This document shows, piece after piece, positions 34,395 through 46,083 of a DNA stretch of 64,000 bases. The first letter of the stretch is position 1; every line of letters begins with the position of its first letter. The position numbers and the translations under genes are program-made. The stretch covers positions 8,020,052 through 8,084,051 of the forward strand of contig OY754973.1 of NCBI GenBank assembly GCA_963576475.1. Direction: 5' to 3'. The notes beneath the pieces are model-generated. The model ran no database searches, was not told where the DNA came from, and saw only the letters and a list, made by a program, of their open reading frames with translations. The stretch comes from Molanna angustata. Its lineage: Eukaryota > Arthropoda > Insecta > Trichoptera > Molannidae.

Positions 34395-34665
34395 ATTTCA
34401 TTACAAGGAACTAGCTCACCTTAGCACAGGCTATGCCTAGTGAGGGGGCTAGTAACAAAGATACAAACAAAAAGATATGGCTTAAACTATGTAAGCACCA
34501 GTGAAGTGGTAAATTGATATTTATTGAGATGAGATAACTTATATTTACATTGTATGTTAACTATGTATGAATAAGCTTATATTATCTTAAGATATTTTGT
34601 ATCTCATATATACAGTATATTTTTGGATAGAAATAAATAAAAAATAAAAAAAAAAATAAATATTA
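34395..34665 (+). mobile_element. LINE 3' untranslated end
   Basis: A non-coding stretch begins near AAGGAACTAGCTCACCTTAG and includes GGCTATGCCTAGTGAGGGGG. It runs into TAGAAATAAATAAAAAATAA and more A-rich sequence at 34630-34665, as LINE 3' ends do. Family unknown. Confidence 0.5.
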
Positions 34666-35439
34666 TATTTCATATACATATTTGACTAGGTACATAGATT
34701 TGACTCGGTCAAGTATTTGGGTTTAAACCTGAAAGGACTATTATTTTTTATGTGTTGATTTGAGAATGTATTAGGTTTTATACAACCATAGAAAACTACA
34801 TAGAGACGAAAAAATTCATTTTTCTTGGGTCAAACCGAGAAAAAAAGCTCTTATAAAACATACGTCTGGTTTATCACTTCCGCAATTCTTCTTTATTTGA
34901 GTTTCTCATTAATTATATTTTAAGCCAGATGCATTATTTTTTATAACTATATATTTCAATTTCAGGATGGACATCATTGGTATACTGACGCCATTTATTG
35001 ACATTTTTTTCTCAAACCGAGCCACTAACCAAAATTTTCCTCTTGTTTTAAACTGTTGGGAAACTAATTTCGGTTTGGTAATATTTTTGACAACCCTGTT
35101 TCCTATATAGAATTAAAGCTCTCCCGACGCCGCCCGCTTGTTGAAAATAAAAAGCTAAGCAAAATAAAACTGGTGATTAGTCAGTAGAGAACTTCTTCTT
35201 GTTCAAATTGGATACGGAATATTCAACATTGTATAGGAAACTCATTCATTCTAAGACAACAATGATTCCTTTAAAATAAATAACTATTATTAAGTTGTTA
35301 AGCGTTCACTTAAACTTATTTGAAGATAAAAAAAAATGTTTTTAAGTATATAACTTTTTCACTTTTTAGACGTGTATTTGTTTTATATAATTGTTTTTAG
35401 TTCACATGGTATTTAACTTATTATTTTTTTATTTAGCTG
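34666..35439. other. Unassigned stretch
   Basis: No gene was recognised. A short CGAGAAAAAAAGC-like word and T tracts only. Confidence 0.4.
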
Positions 35440-35735
35440 TGAGGCATCGGCATAGAATAGTGCTTCCACTCTTTTCTATTGTTATTTTCGAGTGTCCCGT
35501 AAGAGCCGGGTAATCGAAAATACAACAGGCAACATTAACATCTTACATAGTTCAGCAATGAGGTTCACCACCCATTCTGAATATAGTGCGTTTTTAGGTG
35601 AGACGAGACTGGTTTGTGGGTATACATAGATATGTTGTGCTCCCTTTTATAAGGCAATGCACACCCGCACACCTTTCGCTGGTTACCCCACATTGTGGGA
35701 TATGCCGTGATGGTATGAATGAATGAATGAATTTT
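35440..35735 (+). mobile_element. LINE 3' region with AATG tail
   Basis: Best copy of the family also seen at 27925, 19425 and 60036. It ends CACATTGTGGGATATGCCGT, GATGGTATG and then AATGAATGAATGAA. It is non-coding. Confidence 0.6.
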
Positions 35736-37949
35736 TAATTATAACCTAGCTCCAGATTCACTTGTTTGCTATCCATGAAAACATCTAACTTGTCTTTGTA
35801 TAAATACTCTGTTAAACTTATGTATATTTACTACTTGAAAATGTGCTTAGCACGAAACCGGTCGTAGGTTGTAGTCCTTAAATAAATAGTGGAATTTATT
35901 CTAAACAAGTGTTTTTATTTTTATTTATTAAAAATATAAATTAATTTATTTGAAGAAGTAAACTTTAGTAACTTTTTAAGCGAACTCCTTTTTTTAACAA
36001 GTAAATTCGCCCACACTTATAATCATTAATTTATATTTATTTAATAATATAAATGTACCTGTATTTACAAAAATCTCAACAAACGAATTAAAATAAGCCA
36101 TCTAGTATCAACTTTATCAGCAGTGAAATAAATATAAAAAAATAATATTATTTACGCGTTTACATTTTTCTGAGAAATAACGTGTGAATATGGCGTATTA
36201 AATATAAATATATATTTTATTTTTATTTTGTATTGCTTCACGGTAAGCTAACAGGTATCTACTATGTCAAAAAATATTAATTCAACAAGGAACAACCCAA
36301 TAACAAGTTGCCAATTTATTTTTAACAATTGTCTTATAAATTACTCGGTATTTAGGTATTTTTTTTTCATCCATTGCATATTGAAAGTTTATTGGCAGTT
36401 GCATATTTTCTTTAATTTAGGTTATTTTTTTAAAAAACAATCGAAGCCAGCACATAACGTATACCTACTCAGACTTAGAACCAATGGTATTTTATATAAA
36501 GACACGTTATATGTGGGGAAAAATCTACAAAAATGGTACAATGCAACGAATTCTTACAATATCACCAAGAAAGATCACACACGACAGAATATATCAAGTG
36601 AGAATGAGATCATACAATGTTATACACACTGCAGACATAATTTCTCTTTTACTCCAGTGCAATCACATTATATAATTATCTCTCACACCAAATAATGAAA
36701 GAGACGAACATATATTAAGTTATAGGTTTTGTGAAAAATTGATCCAATAGCAGAAATCCTCTGCATACCTACAAGAAAATACGACTTGACTTCTCTCTCG
36801 TTTATTCAAAATAAAAATAACCATCGAAAAATCCACGTAAATTTAGAAAGTATCGAATGAATATTTATTTATTTTATTTATTTGATAAAGAATAAAAGTG
36901 ATACATAATACAGTTGTTTCAATATATAATACAGTTACTTAATATTTAATAATATTTAATAACATTTTATGAAGCATGAAATAATATCTGGTTGTTCATT
37001 CACAGTTCTATTATAATTTTGATCTTGTTTTCATCACATAAGATGGCATACGTCCAAACACTGCAACATCTTGCGTGCAACTAAAGTGCGGTATAAATAT
37101 CGCCAAATATCTTGAACTAGGCTTCCGGGTGCGGAGAGCGCAAATTTGTGTCTCTTTGCTCCATTGGTATAAATGCAAATCGCCCACCTTCTCGGCGAAA
37201 CGGCTCAAGATTTTTGGCGACTTTTTTTGTTTACCGAATTTTAACACTTGTAACATATCTATTATTTATACCTATATTATATCATTGATTCTATTCATAT
37301 AGTAAAACGTTGTTTTACTGTTAACAATAATTTTAACAGTTCTCTACTTATCTATGTATACACATATGTATATAATTAAATAATCACTTTTCAGTTGTTA
37401 ATCACTAGAAAAGATGCTTTCGTCATAACAATAAATGTTTTGATGTGTTTTGTAATGAAGTGTTAATTCATACCTAATATGATGATAACAAGCGATAGTT
37501 GTGTTACTTTTCACTCTGTAATTTCTGATCCAGAACCAGAAGCTGCCTAGGCCGTTAGTTTTTATGGAAGTCCATTAAACTACACTCGAAACTTAAGGGC
37601 ACTCATTCTGTCACCATCTTCATTTTCTATATATACCTATACTCTTTTGTGGAAACCTCATTATCAATATAAGATGATACAAACACGTCAGCTTCTTTTA
37701 TTTATTTATTTATTTTTTTTTATAAAAAAACAACTATATATCACACATATACATTTTTGATTTAAAGTTGATATATTTTATTTATTTATTTTACTTTTTG
37801 TAGATAATATACGGCCATATATGCCACGGTGGTTGGCACATTCGGTCAGTACATTATAAGATTTTAAAATATTTATCAGCACAATAATTTTTACATTAGT
37901 TTTTACATCAATTTTTACATTAGTTTGTGCATTTTAATATTAACTAGAA
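35736..37949. other. Mostly unassigned; SINE B scrap and LINE tail
   Basis: At 36226-36310 the family B SINE body is recognisable (TAACAGGTATCTACTATGTC, CCCAATAACAAGTTGCC). Near 36856-36890 a TTTATTTATTTTATTTATTT run may be a minus-strand LINE tail. A CGAAACCGGTCG word is at 35853. Frames of up to 143 codons in this stretch start in the SINE body or show no domain and were not called. Confidence 0.45.
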
Positions 37950-38240
37950 TAATTTAAAAATATGTTTTTTTTTACTGCTCGCTTGTTCCATTTACTTTTG
38001 CTATGAAAATTGCAAATTTTTAGCTGGGGTAATATTTGATGTTCCTTTTTTCATCCTGTTTCGAATGTACCCGCCCTATGATGATGAAAAAAAAGAAATA
38101 ATTAATAAATAAAATAAATAAAAAAAACTATGTTTAGGTATTACTTTTTTTATATAAGTGACAACATGTTTTTAGGCATGAAACTGTATTTATGATTATT
38201 GTTATTATGTATGCTTTCTGAATAAAATAAAATAAATAAT
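37950..38240 (+). mobile_element. Possible LINE 3' tails
   Basis: A segment from about 37960 ends in GATGATGAAAAAAAAGAAAT and then AATAAATAAAATAAATAAA at 38090-38125. A second A-rich AATAAAATAAAATAAATAAT tract lies at 38220-38240. No coding part remains. Confidence 0.35.
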
Positions 38241-38540
38241 AATGTTCATATTTTTATTAACTGTACTGCAGGTGCGCTCCTTGGATATTAACCGCAATGT
38301 GTACCTATATCCTCAACAATTCCGAGGATTCCCGATAGTTTCCGAGGATTGACGAACCACAGTCCATCGCAGATTCCCGATGATCACCGATGCAAGTCAA
38401 TGCGCAAATTATTCTTGCGTTAACCGCTTTAACTGAATAGAGTTGCGTAAATCTTATTTTTCGTGTTCTGACCCACGACATCACAAACGATTTAAACGGC
38501 TAAAGCAGTTAATGTTAAAAAAGCAGCTACAATGCTAAAA

Positions 38541-39090
38541 CGAGTGGGTTGTGGCCAACGGTAAACTCCTCACCAATAAGTCATTCTATAAAGTATTCAA
38601 ATTTTGTATGTAAAATATTCAGAGTTTTCATGAAACGAGTGTGTTAAATTATTTTTAATTTAAATATTTTATTACGAAAAATTGATAATTCATAAATGCC
38701 ATTTTATGAAAGTGATGTGCCTTTTAACCAATTTGAAAATAAAAATTTCAAATTTTAAGTTTCCTGAGCTTGGGGTCACTTTGAAATATTTGACAGTTAA
38801 AAAATATGAGAAGCACTATTCAGATATCCTTCAAAATCTAATGGGGTCTAAGCGAGTATTTTATATACAAATTTGCAAAATTTAAATAGAATCGAATGAG
38901 TACTTTAGTCTATAATCGATAAAGTAAAATGAACACGCCATACATAGCACACACACAGATACATTATGATGAAACTTTCAGAATACAATCTCCGCATGAT
39001 GCTCGTTGATAATCTTAAAAAAAATAGCTTAAAAAATTGCGAAATCATAGCTCCCCACTATATCTCCTAGGGTTGATGAGGAGTAAAAAA
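38541..39090 (-). repeat. Dispersed repeat, inverted copy of 62130-62705
   Basis: About 550 bases here match 62130-62705 in reverse order and orientation. Examples are ACGAGTGGGTTGTGGCCAAC, AAGTGATGTGCCTTTT and ACACGCCATACATAGCACAC. On the minus strand it ends CACAACCCACTCG after a small GTTG/CAAC hairpin, then T. The last bases are like a Helitron CTRR-T end but do not match it fully. There is no ORF with a known domain. Class unknown. Confidence 0.6.
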
Positions 39091-39477
39091 ATTACAAAAT
39101 AGGGTTGGGTCACAATATGATAACTAGAGGCGAAGACCGCGTAAAAAATCATAGAAATAGTAAAAGAAAGCAAAAAATAATAAATGACCCTGAATTAATC
39201 AGTGTAACTAATTGGAAGGTACGTGTGATGGACCGGGTGAAATGGTGGAACGAGGAGGTCAATAGTTATGATGGGCTGTAGCGCTATTGGTGATAATCCT
39301 GATTATCTATTTTCAGATCTTTTTACGCCTATTATTCATAAAGTTTTTCAAAATATTTTATGTTGATTATACGAAAAATTTCATTGATTATACGAAAAAT
39401 TTCATTGATATTTTCATATTCTGTATCACGATTCGGTTAAAATCAATTATGTGCTGATATCGGATTTACCAACCTTC

Positions 39478-40065
39478 TTCTTCTTCTTCTTCGTCAGCCA
39501 TCTCTCCACTGCTGGATGTAGGCCTCCTCCAATGAACTCCATCTCTCTCGGTCCTGTGCTTTCCCCAGCCAACCTCTTCCCGCAACCGGAATGATATCGT
39601 CCACTCATCTTTTTTGTGGTCGCCCTACCGGTCTTTTATTTTCCCACGGTCTCCATTTTGGTATTCTGGGTGTCCACCTCTCGGTACCCTGTCTTGCAAC
39701 ATGCCCTGCCCACTGCCATTTCAACTTTGCAACACGGTCTGCTATGTCAACGACTTTTGTTTGGCGTCTTATTTCTTATTTTATCCCGGAGGCTCACTCC
39801 TAACATTTGTCGTTCCATAGCTCGTTGCGTACATTTTAGTTTGTATATTGTCATTGTTTCCAATCCATATGTTAGCACTGGGAGGATACATGTTTCAAAG
39901 ACCTTTCTTTTCAAATTCATCGGAATGTCTTTGTTTTTCAGGATGTGACCGAGTTTACCGAAGGCCGCCCAATCTAGTCCAATTCGTCTGGGTATCTCTG
40001 CTAATTGATTTTCTTTTCCCAGTTTTATTTTGTGCCCCAGGTATATGTAGTTTACCTACCTACCA
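39478..40065 (-). pseudogene. RTE-type LINE, C-terminal part of ORF
   Basis: The minus strand encodes YIYLGHKIKLGKENQLAEIP, RRIGLDWAAFGKLGHILKNK, MNLKRKVFETCILPVLTYGL and ETMTIYKLKCTQRAMERQM. After a frameshift it continues with VAKLKWQWAGHVARQ, RPVGRPQKR, a TGA in place of Trp, VDDIIPVAGRGWLG and AQDRERWSSLEEAYIQQW. It closes with a stop and an AAGAAGAAGAAGAAG tail. This is the post-RT region of an RTE-type element, distinct in sequence from the 7319 and 40731 subfamilies. Confidence 0.85.
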
Positions 40066-40382
40066 ACATAAATATATGTAAGTACTTACAATGTAATTTG
40101 CAATGCGAAATTAGATAAGTATACACGAGGTCCTGTTACAAACCTTACTAGGTGTGACCATGCGATCATTAATCTTTCCTTTACAACATAGGAACCTTCG
40201 GGAGGCAGTAAATTATTTCATTGAAAATGCACTGCATAGTATTCCAGATATCACGCACCCTCTTTTTCTATAGAAACCATTTCCGATTCTATACTCTTCT
40301 ATCCCATAGTGCTCAGGGATCTTTAATAATTATATCTGTAGAAAACTTTTTCATATATCTTCTTCACCCTTCCTTATGTTTA
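40066..40382. other. Unassigned stretch
   Basis: No gene was recognised. Confidence 0.4.
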
Positions 40383-40730
40383 GTGATGAGCAAATGCAAA
40401 ACCATGACCATGACCGGGGTGGTCTTAGTCTTGCATACTCGATCGAGTTTTGGTCATGGTCTTGCATACTCGATCGAGTCATGGTCTTGCATACTGGATC
40501 CATTCTTGGTCTTGGTCTTGCATACTAGATCGAATCTTGATTTTAGTCTTGCATACTGGATCGATTCTTGGTCTTGGTCTTGCATACTAGATCGAATCTT
40601 GATTTTAGTCTTGCATACTGGATCGATTCTTGGTTTTGGTCTTGCATACTAGATCGAATCTTGATTTTAGTCTTGCATACTTGATTGATTATTGGTCTTG
40701 GTCTTGCATACTCGATCGAGTCTTGATATT

Positions 40731-41540
40731 TATTTATTTATTTTAATCTTTATGTACATATAATTGAAAAAAAAGAGTGAAAGCAGAACAGCGTGTAAAA
40801 TAAGAGTAGAGAACGAATGGCTCGAGCAAGTCGACGAATATGTATACTTGGGAAGCATATTTCAACGGAACGGACGACTTGATAAAGAGATCGAAAGAAG
40901 AGTTATGGCAGGAAACAGAGTGAATGGAGCACTAAGACCAATTATGAATGATCGCAACATATCAAAGGATGCCAAAGTTGCCATTCATAACGCCATCGTA
41001 GTGCCAACCTTGACGTATGCAAGTGAAACCTGGACATGGCAGAAGACGCATGAAACTAGAATAAATGCAGTTGAAATGAGATCCTTAAGAAGGATTTGTA
41101 ATAGAACGATGTATGACCGGGTAAGAAATGAGGACATAAGGAAAGAATGTAAGATGAAGAAAGATGTCATTACTAGAATGAAAGTGAACACATTGAGATG
41201 GTTTTGGTCACATGGGGAGAATGAATGAGGAGCGCCTGACGAAGAAAATATACAGAGCGGAAAGGAATGGAATGAGAGGTCGGGGACGCCCAAGAAAGGG
41301 ATGGCACGACCATGTGAACGAAATTTTGAAAGACGGAAATGTTAGAAGTGTGAGCAATAGACGAACATGTATGAGACGATGCATGAATGTGGACGAGGCG
41401 AGGGATGCGTGCCAGGATAGAAAAATGTGGCGTTCGGTTCTCTCTGCCTACCCCGCAAGGGACATGGCTTATTAAGGGACGGGCTTATTGCCATTAGGCA
41501 TGGTTTATTGCCTAATGGCAATAAGCCCGTCAGTTTACTA
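40731..41540 (+). pseudogene. RTE-type LINE 3' portion inserted in a minisatellite
   Basis: The ORF part encodes EQVDEYVYLGSIFQRNGRLD, RVMAGNRVNGALRPIMNDRN, IHNAIVVPTLTYASETWTWQ and MRSLRRICNRTMYDRVRNED. One extra T near 41205 then shifts the frame, and it goes on with HMGRMNEERLTKKIYR, RGRGRPRKGWHDHVNE, RRTCMRRCMNVDEARDACQD and RSVLSAYPARDMAY to a stop at 41475. This is the RTE-type thumb and C-terminal tail; the RT core is absent (5' truncation). The 3' end holds a perfect 23-bp stem-loop. ATATT flanks the insert at 40726-40730 and 41541-41545, a likely target duplication. Confidence 0.85.
41478..41531. other. Perfect 23-bp stem-loop at a LINE 3' end
   Basis: Arms 41478-41500 and 41509-41531 are exact reverse complements with an 8-base loop (TGGTTTAT). 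The inner part contains ATTGCC and GGCAAT, the same stem-loop core that ends LINE copies at 15890, 51350 and 55077. It starts just after the ORF stop, so it is the transcript's 3' structure. Confidence 0.85.
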
Positions 41541-41996
41541 ATATTGGTCTTGCATACTCGATTGAGTCTTGGTCTCGCATCCTAGATCGAATCTTGATCT
41601 TGGTTTTGCATACTTGATTGATTATTAATTTGTCTTGGTCTTGCATACTCGATCGAGTCTTGATACTGGTCTAGCACACTCGATTGAGTCTTGGTCTTGA
41701 ATATCCATTATTGGTCTTGGTTTTGTAAGTCTTGCAGGTTGACAACTATTTCAATTTTTGTTTTCTGTTAAAAGTCAGTAATAACAGTGAAATATCACAA
41801 AAAACACCAATTTTAGTATTCTGTCGATAGTTCTTAGTTATTCGCTTACTTTTTAATTAAAAATGATTAAACATGAAAAAAATTGCAAGACCGCAAGATT
41901 CTTGGTCTTGCACCCCGTGGTCATGGTCTCGTAGCGACACATACGTTCTCGTCGCAAGACCAAGATTGCGAGACTTGCGAGAGTTTTGCTCATTAC

Positions 41997-42299
41997 TTAT
42001 TTTGTTGTAGCCATGTCGAGGTGATCTTAAAACATTGATTACTTTTGACAATATTAATGACTTTGAATTTTGATGTTAGATCATGTTTCAATTTACTTAA
42101 TCCCCTTCTTGCTCTCTTCGTTGCTTTTATCAGTCTGTTAATTTTCGTAAAATTTTCTTTATTTTTAATTTTTTTTAATATTATTTTTAAAAACTTTATG
42201 CCATTGTATCGATACTTGAAACTTGACGTTGTTCGGGTTTGTTGGAAGAGACTGCATTATGGCAATAAACATTAAAATTAAACTCCGTATGTATGTATA
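41997..42299. other. Unassigned stretch
   Basis: No gene was recognised. Confidence 0.4.
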
Positions 42300-42766
42300 A
42301 TATAAATTATCTAGCTAATTATTTACCATTGCAGCGTTGAGGTATGTACCTACAAAATAAATAAATATGTTTTACCCAATGTGTAAATCTGTACTTTACT
42401 GTAAATAAAAAGGTCAATGTCAAAAACTTACAACATTGGCACGTTTACTTCTCAAGTACATAAATATTCTAGTGAATTATTTACCCTTGCATCATTGAGG
42501 TACCTATCCAATATAAGTATAAATATTCTATCCAATGTATACATAATATTCTAGTGAATTATTTACCCTAGCACCGTTGAGGTACCTATCAAATATAAGT
42601 ATGAATATTCTATCCAATGTATACATAATATTCTTGTGAATTATTTACCCTTGCATTGTTGAGGTACTTATCCAATATAAGTATAAATATTCTATCCAAT
42701 GTATAAGTAATATTCTTGTGAATTATTTACCCTTGCATCGTTGAGGTACCTATCCAATATAAGTAT
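42300..42766. repeat. 82-bp satellite, left block
   Basis: GTGAATTATTTACCC words start at 42472, 42554, 42636 and 42718, exactly 82 bases apart. Each unit contains GTTGAGGTACCTATCCAATA and AAATATTCTATCCAATGTAT. Units further left are degenerate. The array stops abruptly at AAGTAT (42761-42766), where the CR1-type LINE begins, and resumes at 47833. Confidence 0.9.
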
Positions 42767-43019
42767 TTTTTTATTTTTTCTTTTTATTTTTCATTTGTTT
42801 GGAAACTTAACAGCTATACATTTATAATACTTAATTTCAAATGAGAATACAAAATAAATAGCCAATTATAAAGTTTCACATATTTAAATTATTATACATT
42901 ATTAATGTTGGGTAGTCATTGTAAGATGGTGAGTGTATGTGGGGGAAAGGGAAGGATAATGGATATAGGAAAGCGTTGATAAGGAAGGGATGAATGTTTA
43001 AGGAAAGTAGGTTTGATTT

Positions 43020-45875
43020 TTAATCAGTAATATTACCAATAACTGCGCGTAATTGGCGTTTCATCGATGTCTGTGTGGAGTTAAATATATCAGGTTGGGG
43101 GTCAAGACTATTGTAATAATTTAAGCATCTGTTGACATAATTATTCTGTGCGTAATTTGTTCTGCAGTATGGTGTATAGAAAAGGTGATTTTGGCGTGTT
43201 GTTTTCATGGGGCAGTTGAAAGAAATTTTTTGGAGTAGGTAAGAGCTGTCTACAAGGTTATTAAGTATTTTATAAAGCAGATAGACATCGGATATCTTTC
43301 TTCTTTTTTCAAGTGATATAAACCCATGTAATTTTAAAGATTGGTCATAATCATGGCGGTAAATTTTTTTTCTAAAATTAAGCGTTTTAACAAACCTTCT
43401 CTGAATCCTCTCAATTCTATCGATGTGAATATTGTAACTAGGGCTCCATACGGTTGATGCAAACTCCAAATGACTTCTAACGAAGGCATTAAATAGGAGA
43501 ACTAGCGAGGTTGTTTCTTTGAAGGATTTGGTTATTCTTTGTATGAAACCCAAGTTTCTGTAGCTTTTATTTACGACAGAATCAATATGAGGAATAAATG
43601 ATAGTTTGTTATCAAGGATAACGCCTAGGTCTCTCGCTTCGAGTTTTTGCGACAATATATTATTATTAATAGTGTAGTGAAATTTAATTACATTTCTGCT
43701 TCTACTGAAACTCATTGAGAAACATTTATTTATATTTATATATAATTGATTTTTTTCACAGTAGCGAAAAAGGTTATTTAAATCCTGTTGTAGCAGTGAG
43801 CAGTCATGTGTAGATGAGATTTGTTTATATAATTTACTGTCGTCGGCAAAAAGAATTATTTCAGAGGTAGCTATGCATTGTGTTATGTCGTTAATGTAGA
43901 TCAGGAAAAGCAAGGGACCCAGGTGAGAACCCTGCGGTACTCCGGAGGGAATTGGAACAAAACACGATTGGAAACCTTTGGCGGCTACTGCTTGTGATCT
44001 ATTTGTTATATAGGACTTTATCCATCTGTACAGATCGCCACGTATGCCAAAGTTCCATAATTTAAAACACAGAATATTGTGGTTAATTTTGTCGAACGCT
44101 TTGGCAAAATCTAGGTATATTGTATCTAACTGGTTATTTTCGAGTAAGGCAGAAAATGAATGGTCGGTAAATTCTAATAAATTGGTTTCCACTGATCTTT
44201 TACTAAGGAATCCATGTTGTTTAATAGTTAAAGATGTTCTTATTTCAGGATTAATTTGATCTATAATGATTTTTTCAAATAATTTACTGAAAATACACAA
44301 TTTCGAGATTGGTCTATAATTTTCGATGTTTGAATTGTCTCCAGTTTTGTGTATTGGTTTTATAAGGGCTTTTTTCCACATACTTGGGAAATGACCCTCA
44401 TTAAGGGATCTTTGGAAAATTAAGTATAATGGATGACATAATTCATTGGCACATTGTTTTATTAAATGGGCTGGAATGTTATCGTAACCAGCTCCTTTGC
44501 TAGTATCAATTTTTGTGAGATAGTTATATACCAGAATAGGATTGATAGTGACTTTGTGTAAGAATACTTGTGAGTTAGAATCTGGGATATCCATTGCAGG
44601 TGGTTGTTCAGAACTGTCAACAAATACAGAAGCAAAATATTCATTGAATTTACTACAAATAGTTGGACCATCATTTGCAGTAGATTGATTATAATGCATG
44701 GTGAGAGGTAAGTTATTTAATGGACGTTTTGATTTAACATATGACCAAATATTCTTTGGATTGGATTTGAGTGAGTTTTCTATTTTAGCGACGTACAAAT
44801 TGAAACAGGATCTTGTGAGGTTTTTTTGACGTGATCGCAATAGGGCAAAACTATCGTAATCTCTGGGGTTAGAAAATTTTTTCCATTTCGTATGATATTT
44901 GGTTTTCTCTTTTATTATTTTGATTAAGGGTCTGCTATACCAAGCAGGATAATTTTTGCTGGCTGAAGCGTATTTTTTAGGAACAAATTCTACGATTAAT
45001 GCATTGAGCTTATCATATAAGAGAGATAATGAATCTTCTAAATTTAGGTTATTGAAGTGAGTAGTCCAATCTATATCAGAAAGTCTATGCTTGATGTTTA
45101 TATAGTCAGCTTTGTGGAATAAAAATATTTCACGTGAATTTGGGTTCATGTACTTGATAGTTGCCATATTAATATTTATAATTAGGGATTTGTGATGCGA
45201 ATCTTCTGGTACAAGAGGAGAGTCACATTCAATGACGGAAACATTCTGTGAGTTAGATATTACCAAATCCAAAATTCTACCCATTGAATTATGGTGCGTG
45301 TTAATTTGATAAGTTTCAGTGAGTGAAAGGAAATCAAGAAGTAGCGTGCTAGCTGGTGTAGTAGAATTTATTTGTAGGATGGGGACAGAATTGATATCAA
45401 GAGACCAATTTAACTGAGGTAAGTTGTAATCTCCAGTTAGTATGAAAATGTCATCAGGGAAGTTATTTATTAGGTTACTAGCATTGTCTAAGTGATATTG
45501 CATATTGTCAAAGTAATTTACACCCTGTGGGTGATAACTGCAACAAATGTTGACCTTAAGAGATGGATTTACATTTAATGATACCCATATGTCTTCAGCG
45601 TGAGATATCCATGTTAATTGTTGTTTCGGATTGAGTTCATTCCTAACTGCAATAAGAACTCCGCCTCCTAGTTTTTGATTAACTATTTCATACTCACGAT
45701 CTCTACGGAATACAACGTATCTTGAGTCAAAGAGTTCCGAGCTATTGATGCTCTCCAAGAGCCATGTTTCTGTGAGGCAGATGATATCGAAGTCGTTACT
45801 TAGACAGTTGATTAAGAATGTTTCTGTTTTGCTTCTAAGTCCACGTACGTTTTGTAGATAAATATTTAACCCCAT
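43020..45875 (-). CDS. LINE ORF2: endonuclease and reverse transcriptase, intact
   Basis: 951 uninterrupted residues. Residues 1-235 are an apurinic/apyrimidinic-like endonuclease: LQNVRGLRSK with the metal-binding Asn, LTETWL with the catalytic Glu, ILTGDYNLPQLNW, and a D-S-H-H end motif near residue 225. The RT follows: GAGYDNIPAHLIKQ near 461, YRPISKLCIFSKLFEK near 520, motif A YLDFAKAFDKINH near 587, motif B SGVPQGSHLGPLLFLIYIND near 644 and catalytic LFADDSKLY near 675. The thumb (RDLGVILDNKLSF near 748) and the CR1-like C-terminal part (WSPSYNIHIDRIERIQRRF near 810) come next. The enzyme nicks DNA and copies the LINE RNA at the nick. The start Met lies just before the conserved endonuclease motif; ORF1 ends 208 bases upstream. 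All catalytic residues seen are present, so the ORF may still be active. CR1-group assignment is likely, exact family unknown. Confidence 0.95.
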   Translation of the reverse strand: MGLNIYLQNVRGLRSKTETFLINCLSNDFDIICLTETWLLESINSSELFDSRYVVFRRDREYEIVNQKLGGGVLIAVRNELNPKQQLTWISHAEDIWVSLNVNPSLKVNICCSYHPQGVNYFDNMQYHLDNASNLINNFPDDIFILTGDYNLPQLNWSLDINSVPILQINSTTPASTLLLDFLSLTETYQINTHHNSMGRILDLVISNSQNVSVIECDSPLVPEDSHHKSLIININMATIKYMNPNSREIFLFHKADYINIKHRLSDIDWTTHFNNLNLEDSLSLLYDKLNALIVEFVPKKYASASKNYPAWYSRPLIKIIKEKTKYHTKWKKFSNPRDYDSFALLRSRQKNLTRSCFNLYVAKIENSLKSNPKNIWSYVKSKRPLNNLPLTMHYNQSTANDGPTICSKFNEYFASVFVDSSEQPPAMDIPDSNSQVFLHKVTINPILVYNYLTKIDTSKGAGYDNIPAHLIKQCANELCHPLYLIFQRSLNEGHFPSMWKKALIKPIHKTGDNSNIENYRPISKLCIFSKLFEKIIIDQINPEIRTSLTIKQHGFLSKRSVETNLLEFTDHSFSALLENNQLDTIYLDFAKAFDKINHNILCFKLWNFGIRGDLYRWIKSYITNRSQAVAAKGFQSCFVPIPSGVPQGSHLGPLLFLIYINDITQCIATSEIILFADDSKLYKQISSTHDCSLLQQDLNNLFRYCEKNQLYININKCFSMSFSRSRNVIKFHYTINNNILSQKLEARDLGVILDNKLSFIPHIDSVVNKSYRNLGFIQRITKSFKETTSLVLLFNAFVRSHLEFASTVWSPSYNIHIDRIERIQRRFVKTLNFRKKIYRHDYDQSLKLHGFISLEKRRKISDVYLLYKILNNLVDSSYLLQKISFNCPMKTTRQNHLFYTPYCRTNYAQNNYVNRCLNYYNSLDPQPDIFNSTQTSMKRQLRAVIGNITD

Positions 45876-46083
45876 TGAAGAACATAGACGATAGTAACTT
45901 TGTAAAATATTGTAAATTTCTTTGTTTTAAATTGATTGTTAATAGTTAAGGGTACGACGAAGCGCAGTAAATGGCAATATACGGGATAGTGTAGAGGAGA
46001 GGATAGGAAAGTATAAGGGATGGTGTGTTTTAAAATATCTATTGGATTTGGTGATAGTGTAACGTTGTTCGATTGCAGAATTT

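Larger units (their letters stand above)
40383..41996. mobile_element. Minisatellite-bearing inverted-repeat element, split by a LINE
   Basis: The left end GTGATGAGCAAA and the inverted right end GTAATGAGCAAA are each flanked by TTA, consistent with a TWA target duplication (PIF/Harbinger-like). The inside is a tandem repeat of TCTTGCATACTCGATCGAG-like units of about 30 bases, alternating in a dimer of about 61 bases (40400-40725 and 41541-41720). A related CTTGGTCTTGC/GCAAGACCAAG foldback lies near the right end (41880-41980). Without the LINE at 40731-41540 the element would be about 800 bp. It has no coding capacity of its own. Confidence 0.65.

Noticed and set aside
36264..36695. Plus-strand 143-codon frame
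   Set aside because: It starts inside a SINE B body and has no recognisable domain.
39591..40081. Plus-strand cysteine- and proline-rich frames
   Set aside because: Antisense to the RTE C-terminal region at 39478-40065.
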